A stretch of 64,000 bases of DNA. Origin: CAIKLP01 sp965279595 (lineage in GTDB: Bacteria; Bacteroidota; Bacteroidia; Sphingobacteriales; Sphingobacteriaceae). The notes below the pieces were generated by a model. It did not search any database. It was not told the DNA's origin and saw nothing but the letters and a program-made list of their open reading frames with translations. The first letter of the stretch is position 1. Each line of letters opens with the position of its first letter. The DNA is taken from NCBI GenBank assembly GCA_965279595.1, contig OZ257246.1, positions 1,550,001 through 1,614,000 on the forward strand. The letters are read 5' to 3'. This document shows positions 34,717 through 43,560 of the stretch, piece by piece. Made by a program: the position numbers and the translations under genes.

Positions 34717-35829
34717 ATGTATCTAGGGCAACTTTCACTATTAAATTTTAAAAATTACAGAGAGGCAAACTTGCAATTTCTGCCCGGAGTGAACTGTTTA
34801 GTAGGACATAATGGTGCCGGAAAAACCAATGTTTTGGATGCCATCCATTATTTATGTCTGTGTAAAAGCTTTTTTAATCCGATTGATTCTCAGCAAATTT
34901 TGCATAATGAAGGTTTCTTTTTAGTGCAAGGTGAATTTAACCAAGAGAACAATATTGACTCGGTTTATTGTGGCTTGAAGAAAAATCACAAGAAAATATT
35001 TAAAAGAAATAATAAAGAATACCAACGCTTAGCCGATCATATTGGCATTTACCCTTTGGTAATGATTGCCCCTCAAGATCAATATTTAATTACAGAAGGC
35101 AGCGAGGAACGCAGGAAGTTTTTGGATAATGCCATCTCTCAAACTGATACCATTTATTTAGATGATTTAATTGCCTATCATAAAATTATCAATCAAAGAA
35201 ATGCTTTACTGAAACAGTTTCATGAGCAAAATAAAATTGATGAAGTGATGATTGGTATTTATGATGAACAATTGGTTTTGTTGGCTAATAAAATTCATGC
35301 AAAAAGATTACAATTCATGAATGAATTTATTCCTTTGTTCAATAGCATTTACCAATCGTTGAGCTCAGGTGCGGAAGAAGTAAATTTTGTGTATGAATCA
35401 CATTTGAATGAATATGATTTTGCAGAATTGTTGACTAAAAATTTACGCAAAGATATAATCACCAATCGCAGTAATTATGGCATTCATAAAGATGATTTAC
35501 ATTTTAATTTAGGCGCATTGCCATTGAAAAAATATGGCTCACAAGGTCAACAGAAATCATATGTGATTGCTTTAAAATTAGCTCACTATTCTTATTTAAA
35601 TTTGAAGAAGGGTTATAAGCCAGTATTGATGTTGGATGATATTTTTGATAAATTAGATGAAAATAGAATACGCAAATTATTGGCTATGGTAAGTGATGAA
35701 TCCTTCGGACAATTATTTATTACGGATACTGATAAAGAGCGAGTGTCTAAAATATTTTCACAAATAAATGTGGACTGTCGTATATTTGAAGTCAACCAAG
35801 GTTCGGTTGATTTAGTTCAAGAAAGATAA
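34717..35829 (+). CDS. recF: DNA replication and repair protein RecF
   Basis: The protein has 370 residues from the ATG at 34717 (MYLGQLSLLNFKNY). Walker A is GHNGAGKTN (about 30-38) and Walker B VLMLDDIFDKLD (about 307-318); the SMC-like signature region GSQGQQKS lies just before. RecF loads RecA at single-strand gaps with RecOR. Its stop codon overlaps the ATG of the DUF721 gene by one base (TAATG), a pairing seen widely in Bacteroidota. Confidence 0.95.
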   Translation: MYLGQLSLLNFKNYREANLQFLPGVNCLVGHNGAGKTNVLDAIHYLCLCKSFFNPIDSQQILHNEGFFLVQGEFNQENNIDSVYCGLKKNHKKIFKRNNKEYQRLADHIGIYPLVMIAPQDQYLITEGSEERRKFLDNAISQTDTIYLDDLIAYHKIINQRNALLKQFHEQNKIDEVMIGIYDEQLVLLANKIHAKRLQFMNEFIPLFNSIYQSLSSGAEEVNFVYESHLNEYDFAELLTKNLRKDIITNRSNYGIHKDDLHFNLGALPLKKYGSQGQQKSYVIALKLAHYSYLNLKKGYKPVLMLDDIFDKLDENRIRKLLAMVSDESFGQLFITDTDKERVSKIFSQINVDCRIFEVNQGSVDLVQER

Positions 35830-36119
35830 TGCGCAAAAGCAATGAATTAACAATGAAAGCAGCTATTCAACAGCTGTTAGAAACCTATAAACTATCTGAT
35901 CAATTTTTAGTGGAACAGCTGAAATTGAATTGGGAAGAATTGGTAGGGAAGGTCATTGCCAACCGTACCGAAGAAATCTATGTCAACAACCAAAAGCTTT
36001 TCCTGAAAGTAAATTCCTCAAGCCTCAAGCAGGAACTTTCTATGATGAAAACACAGTTGGTGCAACAAGTGAATGAGTATGCGGGGAAGGTGTTGGTGAA
36101 GGAGATTGTTCTTTTGTAA
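35829..36119 (+). CDS. DUF721 (DciA-like) protein
   Basis: The protein has 96 residues. LKLNWEELVGKVIANRTEEI and KLFLKVNSSSLKQELSMMK are typical of DUF721, a KH-like fold. In many bacteria the DUF721 protein DciA loads the replicative helicase DnaB in place of DnaC/DnaI, and the recF-DUF721 pair here fits that role. It overlaps recF by one base. Confidence 0.88.
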   Translation: MRKSNELTMKAAIQQLLETYKLSDQFLVEQLKLNWEELVGKVIANRTEEIYVNNQKLFLKVNSSSLKQELSMMKTQLVQQVNEYAGKVLVKEIVLL

Positions 36120-36548
36120 TTAGCTAATTTGGTAATTAGCTAATTGTGCCTTGAAAAATGTGTTAATGTGTTGATGTGTTGATGTGTTGATGGTGCCTTG
36201 AAGTGCTTGTTGAGCCTTGAATGATGTGTTAATGTGTTGATGTGTTGATGGTGCCTTGATTTGCTTGTTGAGCCTTGAATGATGTGTTAATGTGTTAATG
36301 TGTTGATGTGTTGATGGTGCTTTGATGTACTAGTTAAGCCTTGAATGATGTGTTAATGTGTTGATGTGTTGATGGTGCCTTGATTTGTAGAATTGCTAAA
36401 TTAGCACTACCCCAATTAACACATTATCTAATCAACACATTAACACATTAAAATTAGCACTACCCCAATTAACACATTAACACACTAACAAATCAACACA
36501 TTAAAATCAACACATCAACACATTAAAATTAACACATCAACACATTCT
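36120..36548. repeat. Tandem repeats followed by their inverted counterpart, no gene
   Basis: From about 36160 to 36385, units of roughly 60 bases repeat four times (GTGTTAATGTGTTGATGTG, then GTGCCTTGA, CTTGTTGAGCCTTGAATGA). From about 36412 to 36545 the complement-type words occur (AACACATTAACACATT, CAACACATTAAAATTA, AACACATCAACACATT). A transcript across this region would form a long imperfect hairpin. It separates the convergent recF-DUF721 and ndk genes. Confidence 0.9.
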
Positions 36549-36968
36549 TTAAACTCTTTCAAACATCGAAAAGAAGAAACTTCCTTCGATATTAGCATTC
36601 TCATCTGAGTCAGAACCGTGAACGGCATTGGCATCAATTGATTTTGCGAATAATTGGCGGATAGTTCCAGCATCAGCTTTTTGAGGATCAGTAGCTCCAA
36701 TAACTTTACGGAAATCTTCAACAGCATTGTCTTTTTCTAAGATAGCCGCTACAATTGGTCCTGAAGACATGAAGGCAACTAAATCTTTGTAAAATGGACG
36801 CTCAGCGTGAACTTCATAAAATTTTCCGGCCATTGCTGGTGTTAATGAAGTGTATTTCAAAGCAACAACTTTAAATCCTGCTTTGATGATATGGTCAATA
36901 ATTGCTCCCATATGTCCATTTGCAATAGCATCTGGCTTAATCATGGTAAATGTTCTGTTCGTAGTCAT
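36549..36968 (-). CDS. ndk: Nucleoside diphosphate kinase
   Basis: The protein has 139 residues. RTFTMIKPDAIANGHMGAII is the family start, and NAVHGSDSDENA holds the phospho-accepting His (about 115). It equilibrates NTP and dNTP pools. The gene ends right at the border of the inverted repeat block, with no gene downstream on its strand for 440 bases. Confidence 0.95.
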   Translation of the reverse strand: MTTNRTFTMIKPDAIANGHMGAIIDHIIKAGFKVVALKYTSLTPAMAGKFYEVHAERPFYKDLVAFMSSGPIVAAILEKDNAVEDFRKVIGATDPQKADAGTIRQLFAKSIDANAVHGSDSDENANIEGSFFFSMFERV

Positions 36969-37166
36969 CTTTTTCTAAATCTTTAATTTGGCGCAAAACT
37001 ACAATTTCTATTTAAAAAAATTGTTAATTAATTAGCAATTGATAGTTGAAGTTGAGCGGAAACCCTTGATTTCATTGTGCTTGAAGGCATAAATGCAAAG
37101 AATTTGTAATGATTTTTAGAGCCTATCAAACAATTAAAAAAAATGAATAGCTTTGCCTTCTTCAAA

Positions 37167-38174
37167 ATGCAGCATTTAAACGAATTAAAAGAACTTTTAA
37201 GTTCTCCGAAAAAAATAGTCATCACCACTCATCATAAGCCTGATGGTGATGCAATGGGTTCTTCCTTAGGACTCTACCATTTTCTTCTAAGATTAGGTCA
37301 TCATGTGCATGTAGTAACTCCAACTGATTATCCTTACTTTTTACATTGGTTGCCAGGTAATTCTGAGGTGGTTGATTTTCAATTAGCTGAGCAAAAATCA
37401 AAGGACTTAGTAGAGCAAGCTGATATCATATTTTGTTGTGACTTTAATGCGCTTTCTAGAATTAATCAATTGGGCGAATTGGTGCGTGCCAGCACATCAA
37501 AAAAAGTAATGATTGATCATCATTTAGAACCTGAGGGTTTTGAAGATTTTACTTATTGGGATGTAAAAGCTTGCGCTGCTGCTGAATTGGTTTACCGTTT
37601 CATTGTTGATTTAGGTTGGAAAGATTTAATAGATAAAGAAGTGGCTACTTGTTTATATACAGGTATCATGACAGATTCAGGATCATTCCGTTTTCCGAGT
37701 ACCACTTCAAATGTACACCGTATCATTGCTGACTTGATTGATAAAGGAGCTGATAATGCTAGAATACATGAATTGATTTATGATACCAATTCTGAAAACA
37801 GATTGAAGTTTTTAGGACATGTATTAAGTCAAAAGATGGTTATTCTAGAAGAATATCATACAGCTTACATTTTTATTGATCAGGCAGAATTGAAAAAATT
37901 CGGAATTGTTACTGGCGATACAGAGGGGATTGTGAATTATGCACTTTCTATCAATGGAATTAAACTAGCGGTGTTGGTGATTGATAGAGGAGAATTGAGA
38001 AAATTATCATTTCGTTCAAAAGGAGAATTTCCTGCGAATGAAATTGCGAAAAAATATTTTGAGGGGGGAGGGCATCGAAATGCTGCAGGCGGAATGTCTA
38101 AAGCAAATTTAACAGATACCATTGCAAAAGTGGTTTCTATTCTTCCTGAATTTGAAGCTATGTTGAAACAATAA
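37167..38174 (+). CDS. nrnA: DHH-family oligoribonuclease/pAp phosphatase NrnA
   Basis: The protein has 335 residues from the ATG at 37167 (MQHLNELKELL); an ATG at 37143 would add eight residues. The DHH domain shows THHKPDGDAMGSSLGL (metal ligands), DFNA and MIDHHLEPEGF (DHH); the DHHA1 RNA-binding domain ends with FEGGGHRNAAGGMSK. NrnA degrades nano-RNAs and dephosphorylates pAp. The FKBP gene begins 32 bases later, so they may be one operon. Confidence 0.92.
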   Translation: MQHLNELKELLSSPKKIVITTHHKPDGDAMGSSLGLYHFLLRLGHHVHVVTPTDYPYFLHWLPGNSEVVDFQLAEQKSKDLVEQADIIFCCDFNALSRINQLGELVRASTSKKVMIDHHLEPEGFEDFTYWDVKACAAAELVYRFIVDLGWKDLIDKEVATCLYTGIMTDSGSFRFPSTTSNVHRIIADLIDKGADNARIHELIYDTNSENRLKFLGHVLSQKMVILEEYHTAYIFIDQAELKKFGIVTGDTEGIVNYALSINGIKLAVLVIDRGELRKLSFRSKGEFPANEIAKKYFEGGGHRNAAGGMSKANLTDTIAKVVSILPEFEAMLKQ

Positions 38175-38206
38175 TTAAAATTTAAAATAAGATAAAAAAC
38201 GAAAAA

Positions 38207-39073
38207 ATGACTAGAAGACTAATTATCCTTGCGGCACTAGCAACCGCTTTATTCCAAAGTTGTGGAGATGGATTTAAAACAAGTGATGATGGATTGAAAT
38301 ATAAAATTCATACTTCCAATGAAGGTGAAAAAATTAAAGTGGGTGACTTTGTTACTATGAACATGGTTTACCGTACTGATTCAGATTCAGTTTTATTTGA
38401 TACTTATAAAATCGGACAAGCAGTAAAATTAATGGTTTCAGCACCTACCTTCAAAGGTGATTTAATGCATGGTTTAACTTTGCTTACTGAAAAAGATTCA
38501 GCTACTTTATTAATTAATGCAGATTCTTTATTTGTTAAAACTTTCCAATTTCAACGTCCAGCTTTTATTGCTGCAGGTTCAATGTTAACTTTCCAAGTTA
38601 AAATTGAAAAAGTACAATCGAAAGAAAAAATGGAAGAAGAAATGAAAGCAGAAGCTGCAAAAAAAGCAGGTGAAGAAAGTGCTAACATCGCTAAATACAT
38701 TGCTGATAATAAATTAGTGACTACTACCACTGCTAGTGGATTACAATATGTAATTACTAAACAAGGTTCAGATAATAAAGCTGCAGTTGGAGATACTGTT
38801 GTTGTTCATTATACTGGAAGGTTATTGAATGGTAAGAAATTTGATTCTTCATATGATGTTAACAAACCACTTGAATTCCCAGTAGGGCAAGGCGTTGTTA
38901 TTAAAGGATGGGATGAAGGATTGATGATTATTGGAAAAGGTACCAAAGCAACATTTATTGTTCCTTCAGTTATTGGATATGGTGGAAATGATGTTGGTAA
39001 TGGTGCAATTCCTGCATTCTCAACTTTAGTATTTGATGTTGAATTGGTAAATATTAAAAAAGCAAAAAAATAG
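38207..39073 (+). CDS. FKBP-type peptidyl-prolyl isomerase lipoprotein
   Basis: The protein has 288 residues with a lipobox (LFQSC, Cys19). A C-terminal FKBP domain (about 185-285: VVVHYTGRLLNGKKFDSSYD, VIKGWDEGLMIIGKGTKA, IPAFSTLVFDVELV) is intact. The N-terminal half (about 25-145) is a second, degenerate FKBP-like fold (VGDFVTMNMVYRTDSDSV). It folds proline-containing proteins in the periplasm. It is followed after four bases by a close paralogue. Confidence 0.92.
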   Translation: MTRRLIILAALATALFQSCGDGFKTSDDGLKYKIHTSNEGEKIKVGDFVTMNMVYRTDSDSVLFDTYKIGQAVKLMVSAPTFKGDLMHGLTLLTEKDSATLLINADSLFVKTFQFQRPAFIAAGSMLTFQVKIEKVQSKEKMEEEMKAEAAKKAGEESANIAKYIADNKLVTTTTASGLQYVITKQGSDNKAAVGDTVVVHYTGRLLNGKKFDSSYDVNKPLEFPVGQGVVIKGWDEGLMIIGKGTKATFIVPSVIGYGGNDVGNGAIPAFSTLVFDVELVNIKKAKK

Positions 39074-39077
39074 ATTT

Positions 39078-39935
39078 ATGAAAAAAATAAGTTTGTTATT
39101 GATTTGTTTGTTTTGCATAACTGCAACTCAAGCACAAAAGAAAGTAACGTATAAAAAAACTTCTTCAGGTTTATCTTATTCAATTGCAAAAGCAAATAAA
39201 GGTCCAAGATTAAAAGAAGATGATATTGTTTACTTGCAATTGAAATACAATACCAGCAAGGATTCTATGGTTTTCAATAGTTGGAAAATGGGTGGTCCCA
39301 TCCAATTAAAAATGACTAAGCCTAGTTTCAAAAATGATTTAATGGCTGGTTTATCCATGTTAACTGTTGGTGATAGTGCACAATTTTTAATTAATGCAGA
39401 TTCACTATTCAGTAAAACATTTGGTGCTACTCGCCCTGATTTTATTGAAGCAGGTAGCTTCTTAACATTTACAGTTAAAATTGAAAAAATAACCACTGAA
39501 GCTGTTTTAAAAGCAGACGAAATTAAAGTTCAAAAAGAAAACGAAATGAAAGAAACAGTAGATATAGAAAAATACATTGCAGATAATAAATTAACTCCTG
39601 CAAAAACGAGTTCAGGTTTAATGTACATCATCTCTGAGCCAGGTACTGGTGCTGCAGCAGAAGCTGGTAAAACGGTGAAGGTTCATTATACCGGTAGATT
39701 GTTAAATGGAACTAAATTTGATTCATCGTTAGATCGCAATGATCCTATTGAATTTGTTTTAGGAAGAGGAATGGTAATTAAAGGTTGGGATGAAGGAATT
39801 GCTTTATTAAAAGTTGGTGGCAAAGCCTTATTAATTATTCCATCTAATTTAGCTTATGGTTCAAGAGGTGCAGGTGGGGCAATTCCTCCTTTCGCTCCTT
39901 TAACTTTTGAAGTTGAGTTAGTTTCTGTTCAATAA
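39078..39935 (+). CDS. FKBP-type peptidyl-prolyl isomerase, secreted paralogue
   Basis: The protein has 285 residues with a cleavable signal peptide (to TQAQ) instead of a lipobox. The domain plan equals its upstream neighbour: a degenerate N-terminal FKBP (about 30-150) and an intact C-terminal one (VKVHYTGRLLNGTKFDSSLD, VIKGWDEGIALLKVGGKA, IPPFAPLTFEVELVSV). The pair looks like a tandem duplication that split into lipid-anchored and soluble forms. A terminator follows. Confidence 0.92.
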   Translation: MKKISLLLICLFCITATQAQKKVTYKKTSSGLSYSIAKANKGPRLKEDDIVYLQLKYNTSKDSMVFNSWKMGGPIQLKMTKPSFKNDLMAGLSMLTVGDSAQFLINADSLFSKTFGATRPDFIEAGSFLTFTVKIEKITTEAVLKADEIKVQKENEMKETVDIEKYIADNKLTPAKTSSGLMYIISEPGTGAAAEAGKTVKVHYTGRLLNGTKFDSSLDRNDPIEFVLGRGMVIKGWDEGIALLKVGGKALLIIPSNLAYGSRGAGGAIPPFAPLTFEVELVSVQ

Positions 39936-39965
39936 ATATTTCGCTAATTAATTTTAGCAAACATT

Positions 39966-40023
39966 AAAGAGCCTTTAAATTTGAGATTGAAATATTTTAA
40001 TCCTGATTTTAAAGGCTCTTTTT
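39966..40023 (+). terminator. Intrinsic terminator after the FKBP pair
   Basis: AAAGAGCCTTTAAA (39966-39979) pairs perfectly with TTTAAAGGCTCTTT (40008-40021), with a 28-nt loop, followed by T residues. Confidence 0.85.
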
Positions 40024-40035
40024 AAATAATAGATC

Positions 40036-40806
40036 ATGCAATTAATAGATACCCATACCCATATTTATTTACCTGAATTAGCAAATGATATTGAGGGTAT
40101 TGTTATGCGCGCTAATGCCAATGGAATTGATCGGTTTTATTTGCCAAACATTGATGTAGCCTCTATTCCAGCGGTTTTTAATTTGGTAAAAAAATATCCG
40201 AATCAATGCTATCCAATGATGGGTTTGCACCCTTGTTCTGTAAAAGAAAATGTGGAGGAAGAGTTAGCAACCATTTTGGAAACTGCGAAAAAGGAAAGCA
40301 TTAAAGCGATAGGTGAAATTGGTATTGATTTGTATTGGGATAAAACTTTTTTGAAAGAACAACAAATGGCTTTTCGTAAACAAATTCATTTAGCAAAGGA
40401 AATGAATTTGCCAATTGTTATTCATTGTAGAGATGCTTTTAATGAAGTGTATGAAATTTTATTAGAAGAAAAATCAGAAAATTTAAAAGGTATATTTCAT
40501 TGCTTCAGTGGTAACTTAGAGCAAGCAAAGCAAATCATTGCCTTGGGTTTATATTTAGGAATTGGTGGGGTATTGACTTATAAAAATAGTGGATTGGCTG
40601 AAGTGATTAAAGAAGTTAATTTAGCAAATTTGGTTTTAGAAACAGACTCTCCTTATTTAAGTCCAGTGCCTTTTAGAGGCAAGCCCAATGAAAGCTCCTA
40701 TTTAATTCACATCGCCAATAAATTAGCAGAAGTAAAGCATACGAGTTTAGAAGAGGTGGCTCGAATTACGACCTATAATGCCATAAATATTTTCGAAAAG
40801 GCTTAG
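40036..40806 (+). CDS. TatD-family metal-dependent DNase
   Basis: The protein has 256 residues. The metal-dependent hydrolase motifs are LIDTHTHIYL (about 3-12), AIGEIGIDLYWD (about 94-105), PIVIHCRDAFNEV, GIFHCFSG and LVLETDSPYLSP. TatD enzymes degrade DNA, or act on other phosphodiesters. The gene stands 70 bases before ansA, which may be in the same unit. Confidence 0.93.
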   Translation: MQLIDTHTHIYLPELANDIEGIVMRANANGIDRFYLPNIDVASIPAVFNLVKKYPNQCYPMMGLHPCSVKENVEEELATILETAKKESIKAIGEIGIDLYWDKTFLKEQQMAFRKQIHLAKEMNLPIVIHCRDAFNEVYEILLEEKSENLKGIFHCFSGNLEQAKQIIALGLYLGIGGVLTYKNSGLAEVIKEVNLANLVLETDSPYLSPVPFRGKPNESSYLIHIANKLAEVKHTSLEEVARITTYNAINIFEKA

Positions 40807-40877
40807 TGATTTAAAGGGAGTGCAAATATTTAATCTTAATTTTAATTGAATTTGTAGAAGTAGTATAAGCAAAAATC

Positions 40878-41897
40878 ATGACCAAATTACTCATTATCTA
40901 TACCGGCGGAACTATTGGAATGGTGCAAGATGCAAGTGGCACTTTGATTCCATTTGATTTTAAAAACATCAAAAGCAATGTTCCAGAATTGAGTCGCTTG
41001 GATTATCAAATAGAAGTAATTTCATTTGAGCCCATTTTAGATTCATCTAATATGAATGTGGAGAGTTGGGTGAAAATGGTTGAAATTATTGAAGAGCATT
41101 ATGATAATTACAATGGATTTGTGATTCTGCATGGCTCTGATACCATGGCATACACCGCATCAGCTTTGAGTTTCATGTTAGAGAATTTATCAAAGCCAGT
41201 GGTATTAACTGGTTCGCAATTGCCTATTGGAGAAATTAGAACTGATGCGAAAGAGAATTTAATTACTGCATTAGAAATTGCCGCATCAACAGATAGATAT
41301 GGTCATTCAATAGTAAATGAAGTTTGCATTTATTTTGATTACCAATTATTCAGAGGTAACCGTGCGAAGAAAGTACACTCCAATAAATTCGAAGCTTTCT
41401 TATCGCCCAACTACCCTGTATTGGCTGAGGCTGGTGTGAATTTAACTTTTCATTCAGAAGTCTTACAACCTGCATCAGAAGGAATATTTCAAGTGCATAA
41501 AAAGTTAAAAGATCAAATTTCTTTATTGAAAATTTACCCTGGTATTTCACAATCTTATGTGCAAGCAGTTTTAAATACTCCCGGATTAAAAGCTGTTGTT
41601 TTAGAAAGTTTTGGTTCAGGAAATACTTGTACGGATAATTGGTTTGTAGAAGAATTGAAGCAAGCCTCAACTAAAGGAATTATCATTTTAGATATTTCAC
41701 AATGTATAGGTGGAATGGTGGATATTGGAAAATATGAAACCAGTCAACACTTAGTAGAAATGGGTGTTATAGGTGGTTTTGATTTGACATTTGAAGCTGC
41801 TGTAACTAAATTAATGTTTTTGTTGGGACAAGATTTGAGTGCTTCGGAAATCAAAAATTTATTAGGTAAAAATCTACGCGGGGAATTAACTGCATAA
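40878..41897 (+). CDS. ansA: Type I (cytoplasmic) asparaginase
   Basis: The protein has 339 residues. LLIIYTGGTIGM carries the first catalytic Thr (about 12); GFVILHGSDTMAYTASALSF carries the second Thr-Asp pair (about 87-90). No signal peptide, so it is the cytoplasmic form that hydrolyses asparagine to aspartate and ammonia. A terminator follows directly, shared with the convergent ilvE. Confidence 0.94.
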   Translation: MTKLLIIYTGGTIGMVQDASGTLIPFDFKNIKSNVPELSRLDYQIEVISFEPILDSSNMNVESWVKMVEIIEEHYDNYNGFVILHGSDTMAYTASALSFMLENLSKPVVLTGSQLPIGEIRTDAKENLITALEIAASTDRYGHSIVNEVCIYFDYQLFRGNRAKKVHSNKFEAFLSPNYPVLAEAGVNLTFHSEVLQPASEGIFQVHKKLKDQISLLKIYPGISQSYVQAVLNTPGLKAVVLESFGSGNTCTDNWFVEELKQASTKGIIILDISQCIGGMVDIGKYETSQHLVEMGVIGGFDLTFEAAVTKLMFLLGQDLSASEIKNLLGKNLRGELTA

Positions 41898-41898
41898 A

Positions 41899-41934
41899 AA
41901 AAGCCAATTAAATTTTTCAATTCAATTGGCTTTT
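41899..41934 (+). terminator. Terminator between ansA and ilvE (bidirectional)
   Basis: AAGCCAATT (41901-41909) pairs with AATTGGCTT (41924-41932), followed by T residues; an A-run precedes it, so it can serve both strands. Confidence 0.8.
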
Positions 41935-41950
41935 GTAAATGAGGGTGAAA

Positions 41951-43018
41951 TTATTTTACAATGGTATTCCAGCCAAATGTATCAGCTTCATGACCAGTTC
42001 TAATATGCATTAATCGTTGTTTTGCTTTCATCATAAAGGTATCAGCAGTTGCTGGAGCTAAAGTATAATCATTACCTTCAATATTGATGCGTTCAATAGG
42101 AGCAACTACTGCAGCAGTACCAGCGCCAAAGGCTTCGGTGATGATTCCTTTTTTCAAAGCATCTTCTAATTCTACCACACTGATTTTTCTTTCTTCATGT
42201 TTCATGCCCATGGTATCAGCAATTTTCAAAATTGAATCACGGGTAACGCCATCTAATATAGAATCAGAAGTAGCAGGAGTAATCAATACACCATTCATCA
42301 CAAACATTACATTCATAGTGCCTGATTCTTCAATGTATTTATTCTCACGGCCGTCAGTCCAAAGAACTTGATCATAACCTTCAGAGCGTGCTAATTGAGT
42401 AGGGTAGAAAGAAGCACCATAATTACCAGCGCATTTTGCAAAACCGGTACCACCTTTAGTAGCACGAGCAAAATGAGTTTCTACTTTTAATTTTAACGGC
42501 TTACCATAATATGGACCTACAGGACCTCCGAAAATAATAAATTGATATTCTTCTGCAATCTTCACTCCAAAGCGCGCCTCAGAGGCAAATACGAATGGAC
42601 GTAAATACATAGAATGACCTTCACCATCAGGTACCCAATTGGCATCTGTGGCAACAAATTTCTTTAGTGCTTCTACGAATAAAAATTCAGGAATAGAAGG
42701 CATGCACATACGTGCTAAAGATTTATTCAATCTTTGTAAATGTTTTTCAATTCTAAAAATAGAGATGGTGCCATCTTTCATTTTGAAGGCTTTCATTCCT
42801 TCGAAAACACTTTGTCCGTAGTGAAGTGCAAGCGTTGCTGGATTGAGAGATAAATTACTGTATGGTAAAATTCTAGGGTTGTGCCAATCGCCATTTTCAT
42901 AATTAGCCACAAACATATGATCTGAAATAACTGCACCAAATTCACCTTGTTCCACTAATTCTTTGGTCCAATTAGATTTGCTGGTTTTTTCAATTTTAAT
43001 GTCGTCAATCATAGTCAT
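41951..43018 (-). CDS. ilvE: Branched-chain amino acid aminotransferase
   Basis: The protein has 355 residues from the ATG at 43018 (MTMIDDIKIEKTSKSNW). Fold-type IV PLP signatures are present: LHYGQSVFEGMKAFK, FAKCAGNYGASFYPTQLA, YIEESGTMNVMFV and ILDGVTRDSILKIAD. It interconverts Leu, Ile and Val with their keto acids. The length matches the long (eukaryotic/Bacteroidota) IlvE class. Confidence 0.93.
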   Translation of the reverse strand: MTMIDDIKIEKTSKSNWTKELVEQGEFGAVISDHMFVANYENGDWHNPRILPYSNLSLNPATLALHYGQSVFEGMKAFKMKDGTISIFRIEKHLQRLNKSLARMCMPSIPEFLFVEALKKFVATDANWVPDGEGHSMYLRPFVFASEARFGVKIAEEYQFIIFGGPVGPYYGKPLKLKVETHFARATKGGTGFAKCAGNYGASFYPTQLARSEGYDQVLWTDGRENKYIEESGTMNVMFVMNGVLITPATSDSILDGVTRDSILKIADTMGMKHEERKISVVELEDALKKGIITEAFGAGTAAVVAPIERINIEGNDYTLAPATADTFMMKAKQRLMHIRTGHEADTFGWNTIVK

Positions 43019-43130
43019 AATATAATAGTATGGATGATGAAGCAAAATTGCGAAAAATGGTTCTAAAAAGGGCAATTTATTTTCAAGTATATATGCTTGT
43101 AAATCAGGTTTATAATAAAATGGACTAGGA

Positions 43131-43161
43131 TTTGCTGATTTAGGGCATTTGATTAGCTTTG
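43131..43161 (+). promoter_or_regulatory. Promoter of tRNA-Ser
   Basis: TTTG (43131-43134), 19 bases, TAGCTTTG (43154-43161); an exact consensus pair ending 17 bases before the tRNA. Confidence 0.85.
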
Positions 43162-43178
43162 CAATCCAATTAAAAATA

Positions 43179-43266
43179 GGAGACGTGTCCGAGTGGTTTA
43201 AGGAGCACGCCTGGAAAGTGTGTATACGCCAAAAGTGTATCGAGAGTTCGAATCTCTCCGTCTCCG
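43179..43266 (+). tRNA. tRNA-Ser(GGA)
   Basis: 88 bases with a seven-pair acceptor stem (GGAGACG/CGTCTCC), the anticodon loop CTGGAAA with GGA at 43213-43215, a long variable arm (class II) and a T-loop TTCGAAT. Discriminator base G; CCA is not encoded. GGA reads UCC and UCU codons. Confidence 0.97.
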
Positions 43267-43560
43267 CGGAATCTTAGCATTGAGGCTGATTCAGGGCTAC
43301 GAAAATTTTAAATTTTAAATTTTGAATGTGTTCTTGCAAACAGCAAAAGCTTAGCATTTTTTAAATTTTGATGGAATTCAAATTTGCTAGTAATAATCAA
43401 CCAAAGTAATTTTAAATTTTGAATTTTAAATTTTGAATGCAATTGAAATAATTTTGAATTTTAAATTTGTTCGTGCAAACAGCAAAAGCTTATTCCAATT
43501 TCTAATTTCCAACATTCCAATTTTCAATTTCCAACATTCCTTAACACTTCGAATTCTTCC
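43267..43560. repeat. AT-rich dispersed repeats, no gene
   Basis: Words: AATTTTAAATTTTAAATTTTG (about 43304-43324), GCAAACAGCAAAAGCTTA twice (about 43336-43353 and 43475-43492, 139 bases apart), TTTGAATTTTAAATTTTGAA and CCAACATTCCAATTTTC. Confidence 0.8.

Noticed and set aside
36120..36548. The direct-repeat array near recF considered as a CRISPR array or a replication origin
   Set aside because: The units are contiguous and variable, with no unique spacers of constant length, and no cas gene; no dnaA gene or DnaA-box cluster is seen, so recF alone does not mark an origin.
41350..41670. A 106-codon minus-strand frame inside ansA
   Set aside because: Shadow of the asparaginase gene; no domain, and the plus-strand protein is complete with both catalytic motifs.
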